64,000 nt of DNA. Source: Symbiodinium kawagutii. Lineage: Eukaryota > Sar > Dinophyceae > Suessiales > Symbiodiniaceae. Each line of letters begins with the position of its first letter. The first letter of the stretch is position 1. Below are positions 42,643 to 52,519 of this stretch, piece by piece. Both the position numbers and the translations under genes were made by a program. A model generated the notes under the pieces. It saw only the letters and a program-made list of their open reading frames with translations. It was not told the origin of the DNA and did not search any database. The DNA lies in the NCBI GenBank assembly GCA_009767595.1, contig VSDK01004339.1, positions 268,812 to 332,811 on the forward strand, read 5' to 3'.

Positions 42643-42750
42643 TATGGGTGTTTCTCAAAATAGGGGTACCCCCAAGTCATCCATTATTAACCATTTATAG
42701 TAGGAAACCAGCCATTTTCAGGGGTTCCCTATTTTAAGAAACCATCATAT
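42643..42750. mobile_element. Family A element
   Basis: TATGGGTGTTTCTCAAAATA left, CTATTTTAAGAAACCATCATA right, TA on both sides. Confidence 0.93.
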
Positions 42751-42949
42751 CACCAGTATGAACCAGTTATCAACTATACCAATTGGATCGCCCATTTTAA
42801 ACTGATCACTATCAAGCACGCCAAGCATGAACCATGAGCAACAAGTGATTAGGGCACTATTTGCTAGTTGCTAGCTATGATTAATTAAGCATAATAGACC
42901 GACCATTATAACCCCTTACGAACCATTACAGTTTTAGACAACCATCAAA

Positions 42950-43150
42950 CATTGTAAACCAACTATCAACCATTACCGACTATCCTGTCATTATAGTCTG
43001 TAGTTAATCATCAACCATTCATTTGTCACAACCATTGAGCACCTGTCAACCACTATCAACCAACTATCAGCCAACTATCAACCAAACATCAACCACACAT
43101 CAACCAACTATCAACATCTATCAACCACTATTGACAACTATCAACTACAG
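42950..43150. repeat. CAACTATCAACC-type simple repeat
   Basis: CCAACTATCAACCA and CATCAACCACACATCAACC variants, about 15 units. Confidence 0.8.
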
Positions 43151-43160
43151 CCCATTCTTC

Positions 43161-43177
43161 TGATGATGATGATGATG

Positions 43178-43213
<36 letters not shown>
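43161..43213. repeat. Back-to-back (GAT)n(ATC)n palindrome
   Basis: Seven TGA/GAT triplets switch to twelve ATC/CAT triplets at GATGATC|ATC, so the two halves are reverse complements. Confidence 0.95.
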
Positions 43214-43215
<2 letters not shown>

Positions 43216-43224
43216 TTTTCAGCC

Positions 43225-43383
43225 ACTTAGCCGTAACCATCCAGCACCTCTCAAGCAGCTCCCAACCCATCCAGTGCGCTCCAGGCGTCCTCGCCCAGTG
43301 CGAGAGATCATCAACCTCGGCCACCGCCCAACCCACGCTACTGTGCCTTGCCTGGGGTGCCAACGGTCACCAACGGTTGAGTG
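43225..43383. CDS. GC-rich exon island, strand unresolved
   Basis: Forward frames: PLSRNHPAPLKQLPTHPVRS or AVTIQHLSSSSQPIQCAPG. A reverse frame reads GWAVAEVDDLSHWARTPGAH. Splice sites not decisive. Confidence 0.35.
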
Positions 43384-43399
43384 CTAGGGCGAGCTGGGA

Positions 43400-43590
43400 T
43401 TCATGGTGGTTAACCAGCTGCTTAGTGGTTATTTTCATAAGGTGCAATAAGGAAGAATGCTAGGGGATATCGCAACTATATGGCGAGCTGGGTCAAGGCT
43501 TTAAGCAATTTCATGGGGGATGATGAGCAGTAATAATAGGGAAAACTTGCTGGTTAATGATGGGGAACCAGGGGGACTAAAGGTGAACTG
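43400..43590. mobile_element. Degenerate family C-like element
   Basis: TGGTTAACCAGCTGCTTAG, AATAAGGAAGAATG, TATATGGCGAGCTGGGTCAA and TAATAGGGAAAACTTG match the copies at 2675, 57384 and 58974. Confidence 0.6.
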
Positions 43591-43624
43591 ACAAACTGCC
43601 GTATCATAGTGCTATCCAAGTGCT

Positions 43625-43760
43625 TGATGGTGGTGGTCGATAGTAGTAGTGGTCGATAGTGGTGTCAATCATCAGGTAATACAGTAGTGGTTGAGAGTGG
43701 TGTCAATCACCAGTTACAGTAATAGTGGTTGATAGTGGTTGATAGTGGTGTCACCAACTT
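43625..43760. repeat. GTGGTTGATAGTGGTGTCA repeat
   Basis: Four or five imperfect copies. Confidence 0.8.
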
Positions 43761-43889
43761 CAAGCATCAATTTCCCCGTTCACGAATCATTTTTTCAGCC
43801 CTCATCAACCACCCATCATAGCGAACTATGACAATGAATCACTATTAGCCGGTCTTGTTGTAGCTATTCATCGTTAAGATCAATCACTA

Positions 43890-43983
43890 TTTTGTTCTTT
43901 TGAACATTCTCTATTGTTCCAAGGATTTGGGATGATTGATTGATTAGCTAATGCTTTTCAGAGGGGTTGAAACCAACAATCAG
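43890..43983. mobile_element. Family B element, diverged
   Basis: The right end GGGGTTGAAACCAACAATCAG is clear; the left arm is weak. Confidence 0.65.
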
Positions 43984-44256
43984 ATTTATAGAATATATAG
44001 TAAAGATAGAGGCTATACAGATATATTCGGATTTAAGATGATATCTACATAGAATATCTGCATATGGAAATGGCTATCGATACCTATTTGGAAGTTTCAG
44101 TGTCTATGCAGTATATATATAGATACATAAATATTGTTCTCCTTTAAATGGATCCAAAACTCTTTAAATGGCTTTGCCGCAACATCTCTGGGTCATTTTC
44201 TGTAAAGTGAAGGCATGGATGGACCTGACAGAACAAAACCAAGTAGGTCTAGCTGA

Positions 44257-44362
44257 TCTATCTATCTATCCATCCATCTATCTATTTATCTATCTATTTA
44301 TCTATCTATTTATCTATCTATCCATCTATCTATCTGTCTATCTATCTATCTATCTATCTATA
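44257..44362. repeat. (CTAT)n microsatellite
   Basis: CTATCTAT units with CCAT and TTAT variants. Confidence 0.97.
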
Positions 44363-44589
44363 TACCTATGATATATATAGATATTTAGATACATATATAA
44401 ACACATTGCTTAGAGGTGTATCCGGAATCTGGTAATGTACAAGGGATATGACTGATATTATAAATCAGGTTCCTAGAATCTAAAGCATGCTTGTAACTAT
44501 AGACTATAGGTATCATAATGACATACACGTATCTATGCAAGCAGATCTAAAAATACATCCTTGTCTGACTTTGCTGGTCTCTATTTGGG

Positions 44590-44727
44590 TTTTATAATGA
44601 TTGATACCTTGGACGGATCTCCATCCAGACCGATCATCACTGTTCAATGCTTTACTTTTGTGGCCAGAATCGCCAACAGCCGTGGCGACGACGGGGCAAT
44701 CTTTGAAGGCTTTCAACCATCCAACAG
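44590..44727 (+). CDS. Exon candidate
   Basis: Frame IDTLDGSPSRPIITVQCFTF then VARIANSRGDDGAIFEGF. GC-rich. Boundaries not clear; a reverse frame is open too. Confidence 0.45.
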
Positions 44728-44814
44728 GTGGTTAACTAATGGTTATTAATGGTTAATAATTATAGTTGTTAATGGTTAACTAATGCTTAATAATGGCTAT
44801 TAATGGTCACTATT

Positions 44815-45030
44815 AGTGCAGGATTTTGTTGAGACGAAGTCCAATGATTGAAGGGCAGCAGAACAACATTTCTGTCCCGAACTAAGGTGCCTTGGATGCG
44901 GACACAGAGAGCCTGCCCATGGCCTGGGCGGCTCAGAGTGGCCAGATTTCACGGCTCGTTGCATCCAGTCGGTGGCTCTCGTGATATGCGCAAGGCGCGT
45001 CTTGTGCAGCTCAGTTTTTTTTGATTTTTC
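44815..45030 (-). CDS. Reverse-strand exon candidate(s)
   Basis: One frame starts MAEKSKKTELHKTRLAHITR. A second, after CATGGGCAG, reads ALCVRIQGTLVRDRNVVLLP then FNHWTSSQQNPA. A possible exon pair or a frameshift. Confidence 0.4.
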
Positions 45031-45129
45031 TGCCATTGATTTTTGAATTATGACTCATATTATGACCATAAATGACCATAGCAATTGTGGACAATTGCGA
45101 CTACTGTATATAACAACCTTTGGAGCAGT

Positions 45130-45265
45130 TGCCAGTTCTTGTGAGTCGATGCCTTTTCTGAACCTTTTTCTGAGGCTGAAACGCCCGCGAGGCTCCCTGT
45201 GAGACTGCGGGGCCGATCAGGGTAATCTGGCAGTGGATAGATGGTTGATACCCTTGATACCCTTA
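45130..45265 (-). CDS. Reverse-strand exon candidate
   Basis: Frames RSLTGSLAGVSASEKGSEKA and SHREPRGRFSLRKRFRKGID are both open. Confidence 0.3.
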
Positions 45266-45544
45266 CGTATAGCGTTTCAAATGGTCTCAATATGCTTCAA
45301 TCCAACAAAAAAAGTTGACAAACTGTTAAGGCTATGCGAATCATGCCTTGATAATGATTCACTAGCCCAGGTGATGCAAGATTGTGTTCATGGATGGTCA
45401 TAGTACAAGCATCTATGTTCATCGATCGGTCCACTGTTTCAAGGGCACATTGGCTTCTGCAAGGGGTTGGGGGCAGTTTTGACCATCCCAAATTTGTGGT
45501 CCACCACTTTGTCGGTAATTTGGCTCCAGCGCTGAATTGCTGCC

Positions 45545-46051
45545 ATGGGAAATTTCTGTACCTCTCGAGCCGATCCGGAGGAATCCCGGCAACAATATGA
45601 GAAGTACACCTTTCTCCGGCAGCAGATCATCAGCAAACTCAGCGATGAGGTTCTTGCCAATGAATGCGGACACCTCTATGCTGAAGAATGTCGTAGAAGA
45701 AGGGTGCAAATCTTATCCAAATCCCACTGGGAGGAAATCTGTTTTCCATTTATTCTTCGGGTCAGTTGCAATGACCCACAGACGCAACAACGAATCTGGC
45801 AAGCCGTTGAAGAGGTTTATCCTGGGCCGCCGGAGCGACCAGTGAATGAGGCCACGTTCATTGAGTTTCATCGCCTTGCACTGACACTTGCGGAGCAGGA
45901 CTTGCGACAACGCATCGCCAAGGTCAAGGAGAAGTATGGTGGAGTGGCACCCCCTCCTCTGCCGCAAAACACTGATTGGATGTCTGATTTGCTGGGCAGC
46001 AAGGACCGGACTCATTTAGATGTTGATTATGAATTCATATCAATCATCTAA
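45545..46051 (+). CDS. 168-aa protein, probably N-myristoylated, uninterrupted
   Basis: ATG in excellent context (GCTGCCATGG). The N-terminus MGNFCTSRADPEE fits the N-myristoylation signature (Gly2, Ser/Thr at 6-7), with Cys5 as a possible palmitoylation site, so membrane attachment is likely. The rest is charged and helical (QQYEKYTFLRQQIISKLSDE; FIEFHRLALTLAEQDLRQRI), with PPPLPQ before an acidic C-terminus; TAA at 46049. No domain is named with confidence; an EF-hand-like or kinase-adaptor role cannot be shown. It is the longest convincing ORF without introns here. The last codons lie in a 35-bp tandem repeat, so the true C-terminus may be a spliced one. Confidence 0.65.
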   Translation: MGNFCTSRADPEESRQQYEKYTFLRQQIISKLSDEVLANECGHLYAEECRRRRVQILSKSHWEEICFPFILRVSCNDPQTQQRIWQAVEEVYPGPPERPVNEATFIEFHRLALTLAEQDLRQRIAKVKEKYGGVAPPPLPQNTDWMSDLLGSKDRTHLDVDYEFISII

Positions 46052-46110
46052 AGTCTATAAGCTACGCTACCAATTCAATCATCTAAAGTCTATAAGCTAA
46101 TGACTAAGAA
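46041..46110 (+). repeat. 35-bp tandem duplication over the stop codon
   Basis: CAATCATCTAAAGTCTATAA recurs 35 bp apart. The first copy holds the TAA of the 168-aa ORF. Confidence 0.9.
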
Positions 46111-46148
46111 CTATTCGTTTTGATTTTCGACCAGAACTTCGTTCTCAG

Positions 46149-46365
46149 CAGTTCGTCACAGGACCCAGCCCCAGGTCGTGATTTGGAACCCCTGCAGATC
46201 TCGCCTCGTGAGGGCGCCCTCCCCTCCCTGGCGCTGCCGGGCGCTCGGTCCAGTACACCACCTGGGACGCCCTCGCCGCGGCTGTCGCCACGGGACACTG
46301 AAGCATCGCCCATCATGAGCAGTCGACTCACCTTGGGCTCGGATTGCGAACCCGTTGGAAGCCAG
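46149..46365 (+). CDS. Ser/Pro-rich linker exon
   Basis: Acceptor ACTTCGTTCTCAG, donor GAAGCCAG|GTCTCC, 217 nt. The frame reads SSSQDPAPGRDLEPLQISPR, then ARSSTPPGTPSPRLSPRDTE and SSRLTLGSDCEPVGSQ. Multiple SP/TP sites suggest a phosphorylated disordered region. It ends in phase 0, and the next exon at 47749 begins in phase 0. Confidence 0.7.
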
Positions 46366-46813
46366 GTCTCCTACATCTTGAAGGCCAAGGGATTCCCAGT
46401 AGCCACTGAGGGATTTGGTGTTTATGTGATGATGTTTTGTCTTGCTTCCATCCTTAGATATCGTGCACATGATTTTACACGTGTACATATGTACATTGTA
46501 CCTTTGATGCTGTGTGAGGAAAAAATCTGAGAAAGGATTGAAGAGCGTAGGTTGATGGATTTGACTCACTGATACGCACGTACTGAGAGTTGCTGAGATA
46601 GGAGCGGATCGCTGATTGATCCTTGCATAATTTGCATAGCAGTCGCTGAAGCATTGCCGAATTGTATCCGTCCCTGCCACACACCTGTAATTTATTTGGA
46701 AATTTATCTAGATTGGACCCCTCAGTGTTCTGAGTGCGCCCTGTTTTTTTGTGGAAATGCACATCATCTTAGTTGCCAACAATGCTGACAGATCCTGGGT
46801 TCCTTCGCGATTG

Positions 46814-46832
46814 ATGCTGCTGCTGCTGCTGC

Positions 46833-46881
<49 letters not shown>

Positions 46882-46892
46882 GGTGGTGGTGG
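46814..46892. repeat. (GCT)n(GTT)n(GGT)n compound microsatellite
   Basis: Three successive triplet blocks within the 46366-47748 intron. Confidence 0.95.
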
Positions 46893-47079
46893 TTAAACTG
46901 ATGGTGGTGATTGTGTTTGATGTTTGATGTTCCTGTTTTTGGGATGTAAGTGGTGTTTGAGTTTTACCTTCTTGATTGATGTTGTTACTGAACATGTTGT
47001 TGCCATTCTCGTTGTGGTTGGTTGTTGTTTTTGTTGGGGTTGTCGTGGTTATGGTTGTTGTTTCTTGTCCTCCTTCTTC

Positions 47080-47453
47080 TTCTTCTTCTTCTTCTTCTTT
47101 TGATGGTCCTTCTCGAAATTGAGGTTGCTGATGCTCTTGTTGTGGTTATTGGTTGCTGGATTGAAATATTACATTGTTGATGCTGTTGGCTTTCTGAACG
47201 TGTTTGTTGTATTGCTTTTTTGCACTTGGTTGGTGTTTTGTTGTTGATGTTGGTTTGTTGCGTTTGTCTTTGCTACCGACTTTGTTTTCTTGGTGTTGTT
47301 GATGTTCCTTTTTGTTGATTCCATTGGTATGTTGCTGTTGTTGTTATTATTGTTGTTGTTGTCGCTGCAGTTGTCGCTGCAGTTGTTGCTGTTGTTGCTG
47401 CTGTTGTTGTTGTCGCTGTCGTTTCGTTGTTGTTTGTTGTTGTTGTTGTTCTT

Positions 47454-47488
<35 letters not shown>

Positions 47489-47505
47489 CGGTGTTATTGT
47501 TTTTG
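47080..47505. repeat. (TTC)n and (GTT)n tracts
   Basis: TTCTTCTTC at 47080-47100 and imperfect TTG/TGC triplets from 47327. Long open frames here are triplet artefacts. Confidence 0.9.
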
Positions 47506-47748
47506 TGTTGTTTGGCACATGCTTTGAAGTCTGACTTAAGAATACTTACTAGATGAATTCATTTAGCAACAGTATGTAACAGTATTAATCTTTAACTTTC
47601 TGTGTAGTGTCAGTATAGCAATCAGTATGATTTTAGTAACTTCAACTTTCTATGTTACTATACAAAATACTGTGACTATACCAAACTGTTACTATACTGT
47701 TAACCAATAAATTTCTGGAACCCACACTATAACGATTGCCGATTCAGG

Positions 47749-47912
47749 TCGCACCCAGCCCACGGGAGGACCCCCGCATGGAGCCTGCCGAGCGCAGCCT
47801 GCGCGACAGCCGGGCATCCTTGACTTCGGAGATGTCGGTTGTGGAGCAGCGGCGAGTGAAGGATCAAGAGCAGGCAGAGCAAAGGAAAACAGGATACAAT
47901 GGAACAAAAAAG
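47749..47912 (+). CDS. Basic/acidic helical exon joined to 46149-46365
   Basis: Acceptor GATTGCCGATTCAG, frame VAPSPREDPRMEPAERSLRD then SRASLTSEMSVVEQRRVKDQ, donor AAAAAG|GTTATA. Phase 0 start matches the upstream exon. Continues the SP-rich disordered protein into a charged helix. Confidence 0.65.
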
Positions 47913-47998
47913 GTTATAATTTATCTAAATTCAAGACATATGCAGAGGGGGGTCTCTTAGAGGGCTAGGACGTAGCAGGACGACAAGGGGTCAATGCA

Positions 47999-48165
47999 GG
48001 TTTGGTACGGGTACGGGTGCGGGGTACGCAAGGTTTGGTACGGGTACGGGTGCGGGGTACGCAAGGTTTGGTACGGGTACGGGTGCGGGGTACGCAAGGT
48101 TTGGTACGGGTACGGGTGCGGGGTACGCAAGGTTTGGTACGGGTGCGGGTGCGGGGTACGGAGGG
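47999..48165 (+). repeat. 33-bp minisatellite, five copies
   Basis: Unit starts GGTTTGGTACGGGTACGGGT and ends GGGGTACGCAA. The length is a multiple of three and it lacks stops in several frames, giving 11-residue peptide repeats (VWYGYGCGVRK forward; LAYPAPVPVPN reverse). Confidence 0.97.
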
Positions 48166-48499
48166 TATGGTTTGGAGGGTACGGTGGGGTACAACAGTGA
48201 ACCATCAACGGTCTCTATGGTAGTTGGATCTTGAGATGCTGTGAATTTATTGTTGAATTTGTCATCGCAATTACTGTGAAACCGTCATATACCTTAGACA
48301 CCACCAAGCACTCGAGACTAAAAATCTACAAGTGTCAAAGCCACTACCACGGAGTTGTTGGTGTCCTGTATGGTTGTGGCATAGAATCCGGTTTTGACTC
48401 CAGACAGTATAGTCGGAGTGAGACTGGGGGGTTGTTGGCTTACTTAAGCTAGGTTGTTTCTTTTTTCTTGACAATTCACCTTGTAGGTTCAAGGGAGGC

Positions 48500-48660
48500 T
48501 CGGTGATTGTACACCGTTTGTCCCACCAACCCTCATTTGCTTTGATGGAGGTTGTCCCGCTGTTGTCGATGCAGCACCAGACATGTCCATCCCAAACACT
48601 GGCTGCAAAGTTGGAAACTCACGATATATATATATATATATACACACACACTCACGCTAA
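48500..48660. other. Possible forward exon, then a TA microsatellite
   Basis: A forward frame (VVPLLSMQHQTCPSQTLAAK) and a reverse frame are both open at 48540-48620. TATATATACACACAC follows. Confidence 0.3.
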
Positions 48661-48756
48661 GCTTTGTGCACAAATGGCTAGTGTATGAAATCACGATTTC
48701 ATCAGAGCCTACTGATCTGTGCCGATGACATGTACCCTTTGCACATGTACCTGTAC

Positions 48757-48906
48757 CATGGACATGCACCATGGACATGTACCATGGACATGTACCTGTG
48801 CCAGTGGCAAATTACACAACCAATTTCGTACTTTTCACAACCAATTTCATACTTTTCACAACCAATTTCATACTTTTCACAACCAATTTCATACTTTTCA
48901 CAACCA
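48757..48906 (+). repeat. 13-bp and 21-bp minisatellites
   Basis: CATGGACATGTAC three times (48757-48797), then CACAACCAATTTCATACTTTT four times from 48815. Confidence 0.95.
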
Positions 48907-48907
48907 G

Positions 48908-49015
48908 TAGTTTTGGTACGGTACATGTGGTACGGGTGGTGCAGGTGCAGGTACGGTCAAGAGGGTACATGTACAGGGTAGAGGTACGCTGTGTAAGGTA
49001 CAGGTGTAAGTACAC
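48908..49015 (+). repeat. GGTAC-rich tract
   Basis: GGTAC or GTACA occurs about ten times (GGTACGGTACATGTGGTACG). Confidence 0.85.
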
Positions 49016-49559
49016 ATAGCATCATTGTGGTGAAAACAGTGGCTGAAGCACTCTGCGGCGATGAGGTAAATCGCTGAAAGGATCTGAAAGGTCCAATACC
49101 AACTCCAATGGCAGTAACATGAAAGAGCTATGCAAAAGGCAATTGAACTTCAATTTGTTGGACACTTTCGATGAAAACGCATTGAGAATCATAAATCCGT
49201 TTGGAACACAACGATATCCAGCCCGTGCTCAATACATGTAGGTTAGGTTTCGCTGGCCGCTGACACGTTTGCACAGCTTCAAATTGCTTTTCTCTGATTC
49301 GATCCTGGTCTTAGCAAACATCAAAATGTGGGAGCCAAACTTTGTCAAGTGAATCGAATCGATGATCGCGATTTCAATGACCTTGACAGACAAAACCTTG
49401 GGACAAAAAGAAACAGAACCTAGGGGGCACAGGACACACACATTGCCAATAGGAGTGAGTCTTTGTTGTTTAACTTTCGGAATCGTTTTTAAACTTACTT
49501 GATCCCAAAACAAAATCAAATAGAATCAAACCCTTGCCTAGTAGAAGGCCTAAAGCGCC

Positions 49560-49695
49560 TGCACCTTGCACTGTTGTACCGATACATCGTACCATTTGAC
49601 CTGTACTCGCACCTTTTCCTTGTACCCATGTACCTCTCCAGCGCACCACTTGTACCGTACCCGTCCCGAACTTGAGAAAACCCCAGGCGTACCAT
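49560..49695 (-). repeat. GTACC-rich tract, inverse of 48908-49015
   Basis: GTACCGATACATCGTACC and CTTGTACCGTACCCGTCCC words, the reverse complement of the GGTAC tract about 600 bp to the left. Confidence 0.8.
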
Positions 49696-49739
49696 CGCAC
49701 CACATAGCTCTAAGAGCATATCTCTTGGATTTTGATAAG

Positions 49740-49950
49740 TTATAATGGTTATAATGGTTATAATTGTTATAATGGTTATAATGGTTATAATGAGCTAAGA
49801 ATACAATGGATGTCCAACATTCATGGAAAAACAGGTTATGATGGTTATAATGGTTATAATGGAAAACAGGTTATAATGGTGATAATGGTTATAATGGAAA
49901 ACAGGTTGTAATGGTGATAATGGTTATAATGGAAAAAAAGGTTATAGTGT
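49740..49950 (+). repeat. TTATAATGG satellite with higher-order unit
   Basis: 9-bp TTATAATGG units; from 49840 they group with GAAAACAGG into ~37-bp super-repeats. Confidence 0.95.
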
Positions 49951-50086
49951 TGATGATGTATTAGTTATCTTTGATTAAAAGAAATGCTTGATGGAATTCT
50001 ATGGTTTATAACGGATTATAATGATTAATTAGTAAACGGGATTAATAGGGGATGATTGCCTAAGAGTAATGGTTGAACAACTACTA

Positions 50087-50201
50087 TATGGGGGTTTCTC
50101 AAAACAGGGGAACCCAAAAGTGGTTGGTTTACTGTACTACGATCAATCAACGGTTAATATTGGATGATTTGGGGGGTCTGCTATTTTGAGAAACTCCCAT
50201 A
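50087..50201. mobile_element. Family A element
   Basis: TATGGGGGTTTCTCAAAACA left, CTATTTTGAGAAACTCCCATA right. Confidence 0.92.
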
Positions 50202-50300
50202 GTATGGCGAGCTGGGTCAATAGTAGATGAACAACCCAACAAAGACTAGTTTGGTCATTGATGGGATGTTGACCAGGGGTACGGGGTTTTGACCCAATGT
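50202..50300. mobile_element. Partial family C element abutting family A
   Basis: TATGGCGAGCTGGGTCAATA at the left. The internal part GACCAGGGGTACGGGGTTTTGACCC is family C reversed. Confidence 0.65.
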
Positions 50301-50944
50301 CAGATTTGATCAATGAAACCATAGACAGTCAAATTTGGTGAATTCAACCATTGAACATGAACATCGCCTACCCAATGAGTACTGAAGAAACACTGCCTAC
50401 TCAAGGCCAGTAAAGTAATTGGAATATTGGTAGAGCAATCCCAATGAGCACTGCCAATTCGGGGTACCCCCTAGCCACCCGAATGTTGGGAACTTGGATA
50501 TTCTTAATTGACTGTATGGCTACGCCCGGAGCCCGAAATTAAATATGATGTGTGGATTCATCTTGCGGTGCGTCTATTTTCTTCGAAGCTTTTGTTTCTC
50601 CCATTGAAATGGTGGATTTTGGCTATTGCGAATTGCGTGCTCGATGCATTATGGACAGTCATATACAAAGTGAATAAACCATAACTTTAGCCCTTGGAAC
50701 AGCATCTTTTGGATCGTTTTGGAACTCAGACTTACTGCAATGCTTGGGGTCTCAACATTGACCGTGCACATCCAAAGATCCACAACATATCCGCCAAAGG
50801 CTTCAAACAAGGATCCCGGCAAGTGCTTCACCATGGTGTGTGTTATTCTGGCCGTATCCGTTGCTACATAAGCCATCTGATCAATATTTTTACAGTCGTT
50901 GATCGGTGGAAAGTATGCGAATTCCCAGAGGTTCACCGTGCTGC

Positions 50945-51236
50945 TAGGTGGCAGAGATGCGGAATTTGATTCTTTGCGGTCAACTGGATGTCATGGTCTT
51001 CAACAAACGTCTACAACCCGAAGCGCGCAAGCTGGGTCTGATGCCATCAGCAGGCCGCCGGCGGATGTTACAAATCCTGGCGGCCAATGGGTCCGGTTGC
51101 GAAGATTCCTGGGATATCGATCATCTCCAGTGCATCTCCTTTGGCATTGCAGCTAGCATCTTGCCACAAGCTCCACCTCCGGACAAAACCCTTTCCTTCC
51201 GCTTCCACTTCCAGAAGCTTGAAAAAAAAGTTGTCT
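50945..51236 (+). CDS. Exon, unknown protein
   Basis: The frame reads EMRNLILCGQLDVMVFNKRL, then LMPSAGRRRMLQILAANGSG and CEDSWDIDHLQCISFG, ending FQKLEKK near AAAAAAA|GTTGTC. High third-position GC. A second forward frame is open for most of it. Product not recognised. A family A derivative begins at the 3' edge. Confidence 0.55.
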
Positions 51237-51313
51237 ACATGGGGGGTTTCTCGAAATTGGGAACCCCCAAAATTGTTTTGTTTATTACTCCCCCTAGTTT
51301 AAGCAACCACCAT
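51237..51313. mobile_element. 77-bp family A derivative bounded by splice-like sites
   Basis: Forward: CATGGGGGGTTTCTCGAAAT left, AGTTTAAGCAACCACCATAT right, with an internal deletion. Read on the reverse strand, the segment starts at ATG|GTGGTT and runs to CATGTAG|ACAAC. Confidence 0.85.
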
Positions 51314-51405
51314 ATGTTCTTTCCACTTTTCGTACAACTCCACAAACTTTTCTATTGGCGGGAAATCACGGCAACACCACGGGGAACGCAGTGACTTGTT
51401 GCAGC
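51314..51405 (-). CDS. Reverse-strand exon ending at the 77-bp element
   Basis: Frame RSPWCCRDFPPIEKFVELYE then KWKEHM, ending exactly where the element's GTGGTT begins. It reads like a helical domain. It lies opposite to the forward exon at 50945. Confidence 0.45.
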
Positions 51406-51564
51406 TGGTGTGGCAGCTTCTTATTTGCAGTAGCAGGAACATGATCCAGTTTGATGTGATGCAACCCACAGTGAACGAAAGCTTTGGGGGAATCTTGGTC
51501 TCCGCAATGATATACTCTAGTCCACTACGCACCCACTACCAACAGTTGATTGTAGTACCACCTT

Positions 51565-51736
51565 GTTGCTTGTGTGCTGCCGCCCGGGCCAGCTGTTCTA
51601 AGGAAATATGGCAGTGAAGCCAGATATCTCTGCGCCATGTTTTCGGATGGTGCGACATGCCGTTTGGCTGCTGCAGCCTTTAGCCAATTGTGCGGGGTGC
51701 CGGTCACCACTTCTGAGCCCAGCGCCAATACTTGAA
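51565..51736. CDS. Exon island, both strands plausible
   Basis: Forward: VLPPGPAVLRKYGSEARYLC then AMFSDGATCRLAAAAFSQLC, ending at TGA. Reverse: acceptor ACCCGAATTTTCAAG, frame VLALGSEVVTGTPHNWLKAA then AAKRHVAPSENMAQRYLASL. Both have strong third-position GC. Confidence 0.45.
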
Positions 51737-51924
51737 AATTCGGGTGGTGGAGGGGCAGGCAGGCCTGTTGTAAAGCAGAGTTGGTTGACTGGTTGTTTGG
51801 GTGGTTGGACAAAATGAGGAAAGATAACAGTACCCTTAAACCAACAATGTTCAAAGCCATGCTTGCAGAGGATTGAAAGGGGCGCTAATTAGTTGCCTCC
51901 CGTGATTTCAATATCTACATTCCA

Positions 51925-52110
51925 AGCAGAAGAAGTAGCGCATATGATGCAGACTCACACCCAAGATTTTCCAAATGGACGGTGCATGGCATGGTATGGT
52001 CATCCTGGCTTTGGGGCACCAATGCTCAGCAGTAGCATTTCGAGCCTCTGCTCGATCAGCCACCGTGCCAGGAATTCAAGTCCGACACCCCAGTCGCGTG
52101 GTCATCCCCA
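51925..52110 (+). CDS. Exon candidate
   Basis: Acceptor ATCTACATTCCAAGCAG, frame EEVAHMMQTHTQDFPNGRCM then AWYGHPGFGAPMLSSSISSL. Continues open to 52168; donor not clear. Confidence 0.5.
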
Positions 52111-52111
52111 A

Positions 52112-52225
52112 GTGAAGCTTTGTTTGTTGCTCCACCAATTCTCTAAGCTGCTGTGGCTCAACAAGACTTGATGTGAATGGGTTGAGTGTTGTTTGTTACT
52201 CCACTCAACCTGCTGTGGCTCAACA
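52112..52225 (+). repeat. Imperfect duplication, TTTGTT(G/A)CTCCAC ... GTGGCTCAACA
   Basis: Two copies about 67 bp apart containing CTGCTGTGGCTCAACA. Confidence 0.75.
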
Positions 52226-52261
52226 TGCGATGCCTTTGTACCAGTTCTCTTTTCACTCGAG

Positions 52262-52368
52262 GAATGACAGAAAGAGAGAGACACCCAGAGCCTAGCCCTG
52301 GCCAGCCTGAGGTCCAGAAGAGGACGGGCGAAACCAATGGGGTCGAAGTCAGGGGAAGGGACTTCTTG
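52262..52368 (+). CDS. Internal exon, charged linker
   Basis: Acceptor TCTTTTCACTCGAG, frame MTERERHPEPSPGQPEVQKR then TGETNGVEVRGRDFL, donor TTCTTG|GTACTT. Confidence 0.55.
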
Positions 52369-52519
52369 GTACTTTTTTATTTGTGGCCGATTCTGTAGGT
52401 GGTCTATAGGTGGTTGCAGTTTTTTTGGTGGATCGTTGACCCAATTCTCAGGGATATCTGAGATATAGTTACTTCGTTTATTGATGGGAACTTAAACTTA
52501 AAACAAAGTCATGTGAATT

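Noticed and set aside
47273-47556. Leu/Cys or Thr-rich open frames
   Set aside because: Products of the GTT triplet tract inside an intron.
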